Shown: positions 11,669 to 24,292 of the stretch, piece after piece | Layout: each line of letters begins with the position of its first letter | Numbering within the stretch: position 1 is the first letter of the stretch | From: Ischnura elegans | Lineage: Eukaryota > Arthropoda > Insecta > Odonata > Coenagrionidae | Direction of reading: 5' to 3' | Assembly (NCBI RefSeq): GCF_921293095.1 | Contig: NC_060252.1 | Location: 77,892,866 to 77,956,865, forward strand | DNA length: 64,000 bases | Program-made: the position numbers and the translations under genes | The notes under the pieces: model-generated | Databases searched by the model: none | What the model was told of the DNA's origin: nothing | Seen by the model: the letters and a program-made list of their open reading frames with translations, nothing else

Positions 11669-12625
11669 GACTCCCGGAGTAAGGGGCCGCTGCTCTTTTG
11701 TCAGTGGAATTCGCTCTCTGTTCCACTTCTATCCCCGTTTCACATTAATCCTCGCCTACTTCTCGATTTCACAATTCCACTTTGATCATCTCTTACGCAG
11801 TGTCCAGTGGGAGACCTAAAGTAATCTAGGAGGAAATTATAACCAAGTTAGCTGATTTTTCTTATCTATTTATAACCGTGGGGCTATCTCATGGCGATAG
11901 CGACGCGGGCATTATAGATATAGAAACCACATTAAAAATATAGACAAAATTTTGGCCGACGAACACTCAAAATTGTGGACACTCATAGATTTCAAACTTC
12001 TCGACTCCCATAGTAAGGGGCCCCTGCTCTTTTGTCAGTTGAATTCGCTCTCTATTCCACTAGTTTCACATGAATTCCCGCCTACTTCTCGATTTCACCA
12101 TTCCAGTTTGATCATCTATTACGCAAAGTCCAATGGAAGAGCTGAAGTAACCTAGGAGGAAATTATAGCCAAGTTAGCTGATTTTTTCTTCTCTCTTTAT
12201 AACCATGGAGACGCGGGCAATATAGCTATACAAAAACCACATTAAAAGATATAGACAACTTTTTGGCCAACGAACACTCAAAATTGTGGATAAGTATATA
12301 TTTTTAACTTCTTGGCTCCCATAGTAAGGGCCTGCTGCTCTTCTGTTAGAGAAATTCCCTCTCTCTACTATACCCGTTCCAAATTTATCCTCGCCTACAT
12401 ATCGATTTCATCATTCCACTTTCATCATCTATCACGAGTCCATTGGGAAAGGTGAAGTAATCTATAAGGATATTCCAGCCAAATAGATTGATTTTGTCCC
12501 CTATAACGATTAAGCTGCCTCATTTTGACAGTGACCACGCAGAAAAATACAAACAACATTTAAACTGACGAACACCCCAAATCGTGGACGTTTGGACGCA
12601 AATGGACGTTCGTAGATTTAAAACC
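11669..12625 (+). repeat. Three-unit tandem array of about 310-335 bp
   Basis: Three consecutive units start at about 11669, 12003 and 12314, each opening with GRCTCCCATAGTAAGGGGCC, followed by TGCTCTTTTGTCAG, CTACTTCTCGATTTCA, GGAGGAAATTATA and AACACTCAAAATTGTGGA in fixed order. The first two units resemble each other most; the third is shorter and more diverged and fades near 12620. No coding sequence. The array starts directly after the GC-rich patch. Confidence 0.88.
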
Positions 12626-13200
12626 TCTTTAAAGCAATCGGTTTATTGATAAAAAGTTGCGTTTTGTGGATAGATTTTCAAATGCCAGTCATATATCTAC
12701 TTACATTCCAGCATAATATATATATTTACTTATCACTCTTTAATTTTTGTGGTGGATCGGAAAATAAATAGTGCCGCAAATCATTTCCCGAGGGATACCT
12801 CCCCTAATATTATGATAATAAATAAGTTAAACAATAATGTTATAAGTCTAGAATCAACTTCTATTTATTTCCCCACCCTGTATTGCCCACCTTGGATCAT
12901 TCGTCGAGACTCGGAAGCGTTCAAGAGACTGATAGTAGGTACGTAAAGTGACACATAATTAAGAATCAACGGCTGCTTAAAGCGATGCCACAACGAATAG
13001 ACGGGCCGTTAAGGCCTTTATGACCTAGAACTGATTCTGGGAGAATTCAAATTTCAAGATTTTTTAATTTTGAAAACTTGAAAATTTTTCACTCAATCAT
13101 AATTATTGTGGCAGCTAACTATTTCATCATTAAAATTTATACTACAAAATAATGGGTATTTTTGATATTTCCTGAATAGAGCTGAAAGTTTAAACATTTT
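12626..13200. other. AT-rich non-coding stretch
   Basis: No gene recognised. Confidence 0.5.
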
Positions 13201-13202
13201 TG

Positions 13203-13222
13203 ATGTTGCTTAGAAGCAACAT
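13203..13222. repeat. Short perfect palindrome
   Basis: ATGTTGCTT and AAGCAACAT form a 9-bp stem around a 2-base centre. A second small palindrome (GGGCT-A-AGCCC) lies at 13234-13244. Both are close to the larger hairpin at 13316 and may belong to one eroded element. Confidence 0.75.
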
Positions 13223-13315
13223 TGGGTTATAAAGGGCTAAGCCCCCTTGAAAGGAGACTTTAATTTGACAAACCAATCCAAAGATTCCAATCCAATTGGG
13301 TGACAAATATTTTTT

Positions 13316-13364
13316 TTTCTGATTTCTTTAAACGTGTATTTTACACGTTTAAAGAAATCAGAAA
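13316..13364. repeat. Perfect 23-bp hairpin with 3-base loop
   Basis: The arms 13316-13338 and 13342-13364 are exact reverse complements (core TTTCTTTAAACGTGTA) with only TTT between them. Such near-loopless inverted repeats usually arise from fold-back elements or replication errors. No flanking duplication was identified. Confidence 0.9.
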
Positions 13365-13488
13365 TTTAATTGTAGAAAAGCACATCAGGATCTTTGACGC
13401 AGCTTCGTTGACTTTAATCCCCTTTTAATCTGAAAGAAGAGTACATAAACGGCAATTATAATATTTTTAAAATAAAGATAACCCGTTC

Positions 13489-13566
13489 GATCGAAACGAC
13501 GGCCCTCAATGAACTCACCCGGTGGAAAATCCGAGAAGACTTCACCTGCATCATACACCGGGAAAG
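13489..13566 (-). repeat. Fragment related to the fold-back element at 9.8 kb
   Basis: This 78-base segment matches the reverse complement of about 9824-9897: GATCGAAACG, GGCC-TCAATGAACTCACCC, GAGAAGACTTCACC and CACCGGGAAAG occur in the same order. It is a single arm without the inverted partner. Confidence 0.75.
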
Positions 13567-15210
13567 AACAATAACTAATTCCTCCTATGTTTAAAACATG
13601 AGGAGCATTTTCAATTATGCATCTGGAAAATCACCATACTCTCTGTGGTGGTTGCTGCAACAATTCATTCTACTTAATTTCCGCACCGCCAAACCTCGGG
13701 ATGTACCCGTCACAAACTCGCGATCGAAGAAATGGTGCAAAATATGACATCTTAAAATGTGGCGAATAATCTCACCCGATTAAAATTGAAGAAGAATTAT
13801 AAATACTCCTGCTGTTGGTTACCTGATGATGAACACGGATGAAATCAATTAATATACTGCATATATTTGGAAATTCTGGCTTGAATACCTGGCTGTATTT
13901 GTTAATTTGGTGCACAAAATATTGTATTATGCTTTATAAAAGTTTCTCTATTCAAGTGTAGGTAAACATAAATCGATGTTATAATAACTTTAATATAATA
14001 TGTAACAGGGAGTTTATGCCGTGAATCCCTAAATATCAATAAGATATAAATAATTGGAGAAATGGAAATGAAATATATAAAAATAAACTAGCTCATAGAA
14101 AGGAATTTGAACAATATTTAGGCTCTGCGCCCCAAATACAGGTAGTGAAAAACAGTGTAAAGCTTTGTCTTTAACTATTTTCGTCGAAATTACTAACCAA
14201 CAAAAAGTTGTGCTGAATATTGCACAATTATTTGATTTTGCTGGCTAAAAACTAGTGATTTACGCATTTATGACTTCACATTTATAATCCTTCTTAATCG
14301 GACGTTTCAAATCAATGCACGAATCATTCTAATATATACAAAAGCAAAATTTTTCGAATTATCAACAGACATTTCGGAACTCCCAGGCAGTGAAGATAAC
14401 GGGTAATAATCCAGCGCTGATAATACCCTTACTTTCCGCTGTTAACTAATACCTACTGATATATTTCTAATATATTTCATTGATCAATAAAAATTCCACC
14501 GAATTTGTCCTCAAACTATCCCTGTCATCGATACATTTTACTTTATCTGCGGAATATAATGAAACACCTTAGTGCGGTAGAATTTTAATACAGATAAACC
14601 CTCACCCGATGAAAGTCATAGCTCTAAGAGATAATGTTCAGCACGCCCTATTCATGTATCAATTCGATCCAATACAATCAAATTCCAATAACTGTACAAC
14701 CAGCCAACTTATCGAAGAATCACACCTGCAAAACAGAGCACGGGGTGTGCATTGCTTTAAAACATTTTAAATTGGGTGTATTTTTTTAGATTTGAAGTCG
14801 TTTTGCGAGTCGCTTTCATTTGGAAAACAGGGAAAATTCCCAGCGCTTGCAATTTATCCTACTTTCTCCCCATCGCGCTCAATTTTAGAGAACGCATTAC
14901 AATCAACCAAGGGAGGGGAATCCGAAAGAAGAATGACTTCCGTTTCATTGAATTGGAATTGACAATGGGATACGGATTCGGATTTGGTGTCCTCGAACGG
15001 GAGAGAAATATAAAGGAAAGAGGGGTAAAGAATTAAATTGGCAAAGGCAACATTTAAATCTACATCGGCATAGTATTCCGCAAGCATCATCAATTAGACG
15101 TATTTTAGGAAATCAGCCGTATACTAGAAAAATGGGTGCATGGGACTAATTGTACTAATGAGTTGTATTTTTCATTTATCCAAGGTCTTCATTCGATACC
15201 GTGATAAAGT
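13567..15210. other. AT-rich non-coding stretch
   Basis: No gene recognised. An 86-codon frame near 14776-15036 has no family resemblance and overlaps equally unconvincing frames on the other strand. Confidence 0.5.
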
Positions 15211-15730
15211 TAAAACAGTTGTTTTGTTTCCACAGAATTCATTTCTTAACCGACAAAGTTTACGACAAAATACACAATGTCAGTATCACTATCACTTGAT
15301 AATGGTAGTTTGTATTGTCTTAACCTGGGCCACTATCACTTAATAATACGGGTTTTGACAATGCACATTGTAATTGCCATTATCACTTGATAATGACCTT
15401 TTATACTATCAAAACCTACAATAGAAAATGTAATTGCCACTATCACTTGATAAATACCGAATATACTACCGAAATCTAGGCCACAATCATATAATAACAT
15501 AGGTTTATACAATATATGCTGTCAATGTCTCTATCACTTGATTGGAATTTTATTTGCTTTGCAATGAAGCTCATAAAGCTTAATTGTCGAAAGCTAGGCC
15601 ACTGTCACTTAATAATATAGGTTTCGACAATATACACTATCATTGTGCTTTATCACGTGATGATAAAAATACATTGTAGCAACCTGGGTCGGTTAAGGAA
15701 TAACATTGTGGAAATAAAACAACAGTTTTA
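15211..15730. mobile_element. TA-flanked MITE filled with palindromic minirepeats
   Basis: Ends at 15213 and 15728 form terminal inverted repeats: AAACAGTTGTTTTGTTTCCACA against AAACTGTTGTTTTATTTCCACA on the opposite strand (2 mismatches in 22), continuing imperfectly to TTAACCGAC. Both ends touch a TA dinucleotide (15211-15212, 15729-15730), as expected for Tc1/mariner-type insertion. The 516-bp interior has no transposase. It carries diverged copies of a TATCACTTGATAATG motif at about 15287, 15331, 15384, 15441, 15531, 15605 and 15650, several of which are palindromic (CATTATCA/TGATAATG at 15378-15395; ATCACGTGAT at 15652-15661). Superfamily is inferred only from the TA and the ends. Confidence 0.75.
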
Positions 15731-16793
15731 TCTTTATTATTATATCTATTCCCAATTTTCACATCACCTCAGAGGTTAAAATGGTGTTCTTCTTTGCTCA
15801 AGGTAAGAAAGAATTCCATTACTTTTCTTTCGACAAAATATATCCCTTGTTTCGTCTTTTCCATCGGATCGTGAAATATAGCGAGATACTATGGTAATGT
15901 ACTCCTTGATGATCTGAATTATAACTTCCCTTCTTCATTTTCTAGGCAATCTCAGCCGAGCGCGCAGCCTATCTTTTTCTCGTGGTTCCCAACCTAATCC
16001 ATGTAAAATTTAAAGCAAAGCACGACCAGCAGTGTGTGACTGGCAAGTATCGCGCAGCTTGCCTTTGTATTTTATGTAGTTCACGGATTTAATCTTTGCC
16101 GAAACTCCGCACATTCAAATTTCAGCCTGACGAATGTGAAGCTGCATATCTGTCCACCTTTTTACCCTGTTAATCCTACCACAAGGGTCAAGAACCATAG
16201 AGATGCAGCATATTTTGACGATATTTCCGACAGTCAAATCATCGAAAATGCCTCTTGACCACTCATCGCCACCGGTGTTCCATGGATTAATTCGAAAATA
16301 CTAAAACTATTGCCGCCTCACAATATACAGTAGTGACTAAAGCGTATTTCCTCGTAATCTGCGTATCTGTAATGCAGACAATTTTATTTATCTCACGCAG
16401 AGCGGGAGGAATAGCAACAGAATGGTGGGAAGAGAGGAAATGAGCATAAATGGAAGTGCGATGGAGAATATAAGCTTAAGCATGGGAGATTGATATGCGG
16501 GACATTGCAATGTGGGCACACATAGTTTTGGGGCCAATGCAAGCCCCTCTCCCTCTCTCACTCTGTCAACGAGCCCTCCGCCCACGCAGAACAATTGAAT
16601 TCCGAACCCCGTCACGCCCAGGCGACTGTTCGTCCATCCGTGCCATCCATTCAATCGCCGAGCAGGATAGCAGTCTCCCCGCACCAGATATCCTCCCCCT
16701 GACCATCCCATTCTCCCCGCTGAACATAGCTGCGGCTTTAGCAACGCATACCAACATCCAACATGCGGAAAGTGGTAAATAAAAATATACATT
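15731..16793. other. Non-coding stretch with moderate GC patches
   Basis: No gene recognised. Around 16490-16740 the DNA is GC-richer and gives overlapping frames on both strands (up to 151 codons, minus strand); none resembles a protein family. Confidence 0.45.
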
Positions 16794-17520
16794 AGAGATG
16801 AGTCGATTCCACTTTTTTCGATAGCGATTCTATCAAATCGCATCCCGATTCCGATTCCATCGATTCTTGTTCATACAAACTGGTGGGATATTGATACATC
16901 AGTTGCTTTGCTGCCATTAAAACTTAAAAATTGAATGGAATAAAATAACAAAGGCAATTAAGTGGCCCAAAAATTTTGTTTATTAAAAATAGCGAATTAG
17001 TTTTATAGTAATATATCCTCAGATGTAATAAAATCGTTAGCACATTAACTCTTTCAGACAAAGGAGTAACTATTGAGGGGGATAAAATCCCCCCAAAGCC
17101 TCAGAGAAATTAAAAAAAAATATTTAACACAATCATCTAATTTTGACCTATAATAACTGCATCTGCTGCTAAGTGCCAAAATGATGTAAAATGTATATCT
17201 TGTATATACTACGTCATTTTTTTCCCCGGACCCCCTTTGCCTGGGAACAGGACCGCCCCCAGGCTACCCCATCCCCCCAAAGCATATTCCTAGTTACGCC
17301 ACTGGCTTCAGACATAAATTGATAACTTAATGCTGTACAGTGCACAATGGCTGAGGTGTGTGGCGGCCCTTATTCCCCAAGCTTATAGTCTATTATTAAA
17401 ATATTTATCTTCGTGGAATCGGTGGAATCGGAATCGATATTAGGCACTCAATTCTCGATTCCTGTTCCGTAATTGAGAATCAGTCAAATCGATGATGGAC
17501 ATTTTGAATCGACTAAAAAT
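16794..17520. mobile_element. GATTCC-rich repeat element interrupted by a MITE
   Basis: AGTCGATTC at 16801-16809 and GAATCGACT at 17506-17514 mark inverted ends. Next to each lie inverted CGATTCCGATTCCA tracts (about 16845-16860 and 17417-17436). Similar A-rich words flank both sides (AAAAATATACAT left, AAAAATACAT right) and could be an eroded target duplication. A 246-bp hAT-like MITE is nested inside. The family looks like a common insect repeat type with GATTCC motifs, but I cannot name it. Confidence 0.45.
17051..17312. mobile_element. Nested hAT-like MITE
   Basis: The right end (reverse complement) begins CAGTGGCGTAACTAGG and the left end begins CAAAGGAGTAACTATT, giving degenerate terminal inverted repeats for an element at 17059-17304. 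The flanks CTTTCAGA (17051-17058) and GCTTCAGA (17305-17312) agree at 6 of 8 positions, as expected for an old 8-bp hAT-type duplication. Internal G/C runs near both ends (GGGGGATAAAATCCCCCC; CCATCCCCCCAAAGC) are typical of this kind of element. It is non-autonomous, with no open frame. Confidence 0.65.
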
Positions 17521-18889
17521 ACATAATGTAATTTATAATCCGATGCCGATTCTCCAAAATGCAATAGTGAGACTGTGCTATAAAATGTCAGCTTGGACCG
17601 TCCTTCCCCATATTTGTTGATATACTCCCCCCTGGTTCCCCCTACATCATCTTTGCGTTTACAAAGTATTGAGATTATTCTACTTTTGAAGTGTCGTACT
17701 TTAGAAGGTTATGTAATAAACCTAAGAAAGGAGCAAAAACTAATGAACACGACTTAACATCTACAAATATGTATACTCTACCCAAGCCGAATTTGAATCT
17801 GTTCAAAAGGTCAATTATTTATGCAGAGCCAAAATTATTTCCTAAATTTTTTGATACTATAAGAGGTTGAGCTTTGAGGTTTACTTTGAGCCTAATTAAA
17901 CGAGAGCTTAGAGCGAGTATCAACAATGCAAGTACGCAATGTCACGCCTTTTGAGATTAATTTTTATCGCACATTTTTGCCCAACTTTAATAATTAAAGG
18001 CCTTAAAATCTCAAGGTATCAAAGAAAATATTGAAAAGACTGGATTCCTAAGAAAAAAAATAATTTCATTGTAGCTGCAAGGTGCATCCAAAACATTTTT
18101 GCGTTGCCATAGCTTTGTAGCTATGGAGTTGTGACCCAATATTTAAAGGATAAAAAATAGCTAAAATTGTCTCTTGAAGTATTGCAGATTCCACCTAAAA
18201 CACCTTGTATATGGAATAGAACTCTCTCTCTATTATATTTGATTGATACTACTCTACTCTCTATTATATTTGATTATTATTCATCCTTGAATCCTTGCCC
18301 ATTTTTTCTGGTGGTGAGTGGTGAGCTGCCCCAGTGCTATCAATTGGTTACTCTTGTGGGCTAAAGCAAAGGGAGTTTTCTGTGCCATAATGTCAACCGC
18401 ATCATCGTTGTCTTCGTACTTTTTTCTACTATTCGCTCCTATCCCTTTCTTTCCTTTATTTGCATTCATTTGCATGTTTTCATTTATGGCCTCGTGTGAA
18501 TGATTGAAGGAAGATATTATTATAACATACGTATTTAAAAAATAAAAAGCATTATAAATCGAGACAGTGATACGAAAACTAAATAAATACTTGAAAGATC
18601 GTACATGTATGTATTTATTTTTCATATCATAGTCAACTAACTTATAATTTTTTTCTATTCATGCATAATAATCTCTTCCTTCATTCATTCACACGACGCC
18701 ATAAGCGCAAACGTACAAATAAATTCATTTTTCATGTATTGATGTATATTGTAAGCTATTGTTAACAATAGATAAGTTCATTATTAAAAATAAGTTAATG
18801 CATGAAGAATATTTTATGTTTCTATTTATTGTTTTATGTAGAATAGAACGGTTCTTTTCTACCCTCCCTACACCAATCCTCCCACTCTT
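17521..18889. other. AT-rich non-coding stretch
   Basis: No gene recognised. A short tandem duplication is listed separately. Confidence 0.5.
18221..18275. repeat. Short tandem duplication
   Basis: ACTCTCTATTATATTTGATT occurs twice about 31 bases apart. Confidence 0.75.
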
Positions 18890-19310
18890 TTCAAAACTCT
18901 CGCCGGCGAGCGGATGCGTATAAGCCCCTGAGGCTTACCCGCCGCGTTCGCGCCCTAATATCCGGGAGAGGAGGATATTGGTCGAGCGACGCCGCGCTTG
19001 GTGTTATGGTGCGGGATTTTTGCCGCGTTGCGTTGGGCGGGCAAAAATTTCTAGCTGCCGAGATACGGTTTTGGATTCGTGTCGAAATGAAAATTGAATT
19101 GCACGTGAATGCATTGTAACCGCTTAAGGGGGCGACATTGTGTGAGCAACCCCCACCTTCCAACACGAAGGCATTATTGGGAGAGGAGGGATATTCCGAG
19201 GATTGTGAGTGACGCGCGCGGAAGGAGAATCATCCCTCGCCGATTCATTATTTCGCAGGCTCCTAATTAATCGCTTTTCGTGGAAACGAGGTGATGCGCT
19301 CAATTATTTT
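18890..19310. promoter_or_regulatory. CpG-rich patch, candidate regulatory DNA
   Basis: A sharply bounded CpG-rich interval (CGCCGGCGAGCGG, CCGCCGCGTTCGCGCCC, GACGCGCGCGGAAGG) sits in AT-rich surroundings. I see no TATA box or convincing open frame; a 91-codon frame on the minus strand lacks any family resemblance. Sequences of this sort in insects are often enhancers, promoters or conserved non-coding elements, but nothing here decides between them. Confidence 0.3.
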
Positions 19311-21766
19311 TTCCTTTCGACCGTGGGAGTTTAGATGCTAGGCGACTGTAGAGATCACTACTCACCTGTAAGGTTGATGTGGAAGGTCCTAAAATAGTTT
19401 TCGCATTCCTCTTGCTGGCTCTGAATGTTATGGATATTGTACTTTGGTAAGACGAAATTTTTTGATCCCTCATTGTTTTCCGCATATAGCGATCGATAAT
19501 GAAACTATTTTTTGGAATCTTCAACTGGTTTTGATAAAGCTTTCAACAACTGTAAGGAAACAATAAAAAATATAATGTAAATAAAGAAATAATATAAAGA
19601 TGCAATATAAAAGAATCCTAATATGTTCCTAATTTAGTATAAAGAGAATTTTTTTTAGTTCCATTTATAAATCATTTTTTAAAGTGTCATTTGTGTTTCC
19701 GCTCTTCATATGTATATACTACTTTTTTGATATAGTAAAGGTTAAATTTATTAAAAGGGCCTCCGTTATTAATAGTGAGGAAATTAGATTAATTTTTATT
19801 TATATTTATTATTAATTCATGGGCTACCGCCCTTAGTCCCACATTTCCACGCCGATGAACACGAAAATCACGGGTGCCCCGATGAAAAATGGATCTTGAA
19901 TATTTTACATTCGGTCTATTATTCAGCTAGGAGATAGAAATTTACTATTTGATCTAAGTGAGAAGGAACGTTACGATGATCAAGTTTTGTGGGAAATTTC
20001 CGTGATTTTTGGAATTCTGAACTGTAAATGCAAAGGCGCTACCGAACGGACTTGGCCGCCATGCGACAGCAGCGCCACGCACGCCGTTCTTGCAATCCAC
20101 GGATCTCTGTTGTTATTTATGGTTGAAAGCTGATTGTTGTTTTTAATGGAAGTTAAAATGGTTTAACAAAACCTTTTTAGGAGCATTATTATGCTTTTTG
20201 CGTTTATTTTCCGGAAAAGACGACTTATAGATAATAGACTACCGTAGTAGTCCTTTATGCCTCCAAAAATCTTTTTTTAAATAGCCCGAGTGTCTTTTTT
20301 TTCTTCTATTTTATGAGTTTTAGAAATAAATCTATAATATTAACCTTTTAAATGAGCGATTTACTCCAATTCTCAATAGAAAATGGCATCTCGTTACTTA
20401 GCCACCATTTGGAATATCTCAATTCCGGTCCATTTTTCAGCTAAGTATTCGCAATTTTCTTGCGCAACCGGGTCGAAATCGGGGAACAAGGGAGGTTTCC
20501 CAAATTTAATACGAAATCCCTCTCGAAGACTATCCATAAGTGGAATTTAACCGTCATACTTATCTTATCATACCTCATCAACCCAGAATGTAGGCTGAGA
20601 ACTTTGTAAAGGATCAAGCAAGGTGATAATATAATTAAACTACGGACAAAATCATAATCCTAGAAGTCAATAATATAGCTTATTACTTCACCCCATCATC
20701 AAATTTCATTTCAATTCCCTTTGAAACATTTTAGATTTTTTTCAAGCAATTGAAATATTTGGTTCTCCATGGAGTATGATGGTTTTAATTAAAAACTAAA
20801 AACGATATGCTGCAATGATTGCTATACGGCATTGACGGAGCCACTCAATTAGAACATGGAAAACCGATACTTATTGAATATTGTCAGCATAGTGGCATCT
20901 CATATTGTATTCCTGGTAATTGCTGCTAAAGTCAGTTGTAGATACGTATTCATAGGAATGGTAACGATGACATGGTATGTAAAGGGTTTTGAATCACCTT
21001 CTGAGAACTCAATGTTTGTTCACGCATAACAGAAAGCTTCCCTGAGTAGGATATTTATTCAGGCATTCCTTTTCTTATAATTTCTTATTTTTAATTGATT
21101 TGCTTTTTCAACGGCTTATTTGAACAGTTTCATCCAAACTAACAAACGAAATAGCTTCTTTGTGTGGTATTCACTATTTTATGATTGAGATTTCACGTGA
21201 TGTAGATACGGAGTTGTTTAAACAGGCCGAAAAGAATCTGATCCAATTACTCATATCCTTTTCATAAATTCTGCTCATATTTTTCTTTGCAATTTTTTCA
21301 TGTATGTTTCCAGTTAATTCTGTTTGAAGACGAAAAACTGATTTGGATTTCGGCGAAAGGTAAACCGATGATTGATGGAAAACTCGAAATTTGGAAATCT
21401 TTAATTTTTTTCCAGGAATGATCTCTTGCGGGTGACAGCCAGAATAAATAAACACGCGTCGGGTGGCGCTTCGATCCCCAGGGCGGCGCCGAAGTGTCCC
21501 ATACCCTGCCGGTCGTCACTCCCGCATCATAAACAATGAAACCGATATCGATGTTGGGGTTGTATTGAAATTGGTAAAATCTCCCGCGGCTCACGAAGTA
21601 ATTGCGAGGGGCATGATGGATGCCATATTGGCACCGGTGCGGGGCCGATGTGATTTAGTTTAGTTCCCATGTGACAATCGACATGTAGCAGTAACGCCCT
21701 TGAAATGAGCGGTAGAATGCAGAACTTGTTGGACAAATTTACACCAGTGACGTCATGGCAAAATTA
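19311..21766. other. Non-coding stretch
   Basis: No gene recognised. A CpG-containing segment at 20030-20110 and another at 21455-21660 interrupt the AT-rich background; neither carries a promoter motif set I would trust. Confidence 0.45.
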
Positions 21767-21989
21767 GCAGTGCCGGAACGCACTTTCCTCACCTTTTTTT
21801 ACAAGTGTAATAAATATTACTCTATTTTTTATTGCAAGTTATTACATTCTTTTCATTTTATTACATAAAAGTTTGTCTTGGTTATGAATCTATGTATTAA
21901 AAAAGTTGAGGCAACAAAATTGATACAAGTGTTACTTGACGACAATGTCTTTTGCTAATCAGTAGTGGCGGAACGGCGTTCCAGCACCA
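21767..21989. mobile_element. Possible hAT-like MITE
   Basis: The left end CAGTGCCGGAACGCACTTTCC and the reverse complement of the right end GGTGCTGGAACGCCGTTCCGC are similar inverted repeats enclosing AT-rich DNA. The right end itself contains a GGAACG-G-CGTTCC palindrome. The flanks share ATGRCA...ATTAG words, but no clean 8-bp duplication can be defined, so the call is tentative. Confidence 0.4.
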
Positions 21990-24292
21990 TGACATTAGTG
22001 CTTTACGCCGTATATGTATGTGATACATACCATATCCGGATAATGGTAAAAAAATTAGGTTAAGTATTACACAAAAGTATATTTGAAATGTTAAAACACA
22101 TCAGAATGTTAAAAAAAATAATGAATTAAGAGGATAAAAAAATATTTTTTGTGTAATTTACGAGTAGTGCACTATTTCGCCTGTAACATGACTGAAATGT
22201 ATTCGGATAAGATGAATAGTTCTTCCTGATTCATTTCGAGATTAAAAAGCGTAAACTTACGATTGTTTGTGTATAAACCACAAAAAATGAACTTCAGTAC
22301 TTCCAAGACTTATTGTGTGATTAAAATGAATACTACTGCAGCATTGTGCATCTATAAACACCCGGCAGATTGATGCGGTACCCCTCTATTGTGACATATT
22401 TTTATTAGGCTATTCAGCGGTTCACTTTATTTGTTCTTAATCGATTTATAATTAAAATAAATGCAACGAAACATAAATATTACGATTTGGATGTGATACT
22501 TAATCTCTTTAACTGCGTACCCTAAAAATTCATCCATTGGTCACGCCATGGAATACATAATTTTTAATGATGACTGAAAAAAATATCCTGGCACTTTTAC
22601 AACTGAATTATATAAAAATATGACCATTACATAAGAAAAAAATTCTGATTTTATCCTTATTCAAAGATTTGATCTAATTATTTTACTCATTTTGCCGCTC
22701 CTTTAATTTATATGGCCTAAATATTTGAATATTTTGGGCGTATCATAATTCCTATTTATCATGTATATTGTATGATACGATGGTGCGGTTATTGATTACT
22801 AATGAATGTGCCATTTCTGTTAATTTGATTTTCAAACTGCTAAACCCCCTTTGTGCACTACCTATGCTAAATATAGTTAATGCGTATAATCTAGCATCAT
22901 TAGGATTTTGAGCTCATGGACTACAATTAACTGGTCTTATATTGCAAATAAAGCTAATAAACATTGTATATGCTTGAAAATATATCTAAATTATTTAAAA
23001 ACTTAATTTTTGTATTAGGGAAAGGTGAAGTTTCATTGCATTAATTTGCTAAATTTATATAATTTTTTGTCTTAATATTTAAGAAATTGTAAATGAAATG
23101 TATCTTCTGGTGAAATAAAGCGTTTATTGCATTTTTCCTATTCCGGAAATATTTGTCCACGCATGACCTACTTTGAAAATGCATCGTAGTCCAAACTAAA
23201 CGTGAATAGTACGTAGGAAGGGGCGCCATGGATAGTAGCACACGGCTTAGTGGTATATTTGCATTGTAAGCAATAGCCTTTCTCCGTTTATATATTGCGT
23301 TAGACTATCAAAAGCAGAATTCAGTAAAACTCGAAGTAGCAACGTCATGTAGGCACGGTGAAAAAAAAACAAGGACATTGTTTCTTAAGGGAGGTTCACG
23401 CATGAGTGCCTCCGAAGTAAATCAAGAGAAGTTATATCCGTGGTGATTACGTACCACTGTCGGTCGCAGTGAATAATTTTTGCCTCACGGAAGACATTTT
23501 TTTCAGGTTAAATTTTTTTCTCAACTGTGTGTAATCTTGGCTCCCACATCCCAAGGACAAATCATTGGCCCCATAGCCGAAAATGACGTTGCCGCGAGAG
23601 TGCCGTGATTTAGCAAACGGGCCAATATTGTCTCGAGACATTGAGCCCTTCCTATTCCAATCTCACCTATTAATTTTCAATATTCTTTGATTCTGTTATT
23701 TTCCTCAAGATTTGCGTACTGACATCCTTTCATATCAGCCTCATCACTTTGCATGGGAAGTAATCTGTCAAAATATTGTGATTGTAATCGATCAGTATAG
23801 GTTGTACCATAGTTTTCATCATCCTACAACGTACACAGTGTGTAACACCGTCATTTTTGTGTAGGTCTCTACGTATAATGAGGTGTAATATTTCACATTG
23901 TATTATTGCCGCTGGATTAGACAACGAATGCAAGAAGAGGGTGAACAAAGACATTTCGTTTTTTCGCAAGACATATTTTTAGCATACCCATTTGAAAGAA
24001 CACATTCCATTTTTTGGTTCAAATATTATGGAAACGTAACTTTCTTTACATTTACTGAACCTTGTGTTTGATTGTGTTCATACATATATATTCATGTGAT
24101 ATGGTTTGTAATTGTAATTATGCAAACGTACTTCATGTAAATGTTGAATTACCCACTTTCGATAAACTTAGAGGTAAATCACCTGGCTGCCTTCAATTCA
24201 TCTTCAGAGAAACTCTGAGGGCTAGTAAAATCTCCGCACGTACCATTACGAATAAATTATGCAAAATGACAATTAATAACCATATCACATGA
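21990..24292. other. AT-rich non-coding stretch
   Basis: No gene recognised. The last 230 bases are an open frame directly upstream of the retrotransposon tail fossil and could be eroded element sequence, but I could not identify a domain. Confidence 0.45.

Noticed and set aside
15985..16080. GTGGTTCCCAACCT word resembling a hAT end
   Set aside because: No matching inverted partner or 8-bp duplication was found nearby.
16388..16843. 151-codon minus-strand frame
   Set aside because: GC-richer DNA with open frames on both strands; no recognisable domain or conserved motif.
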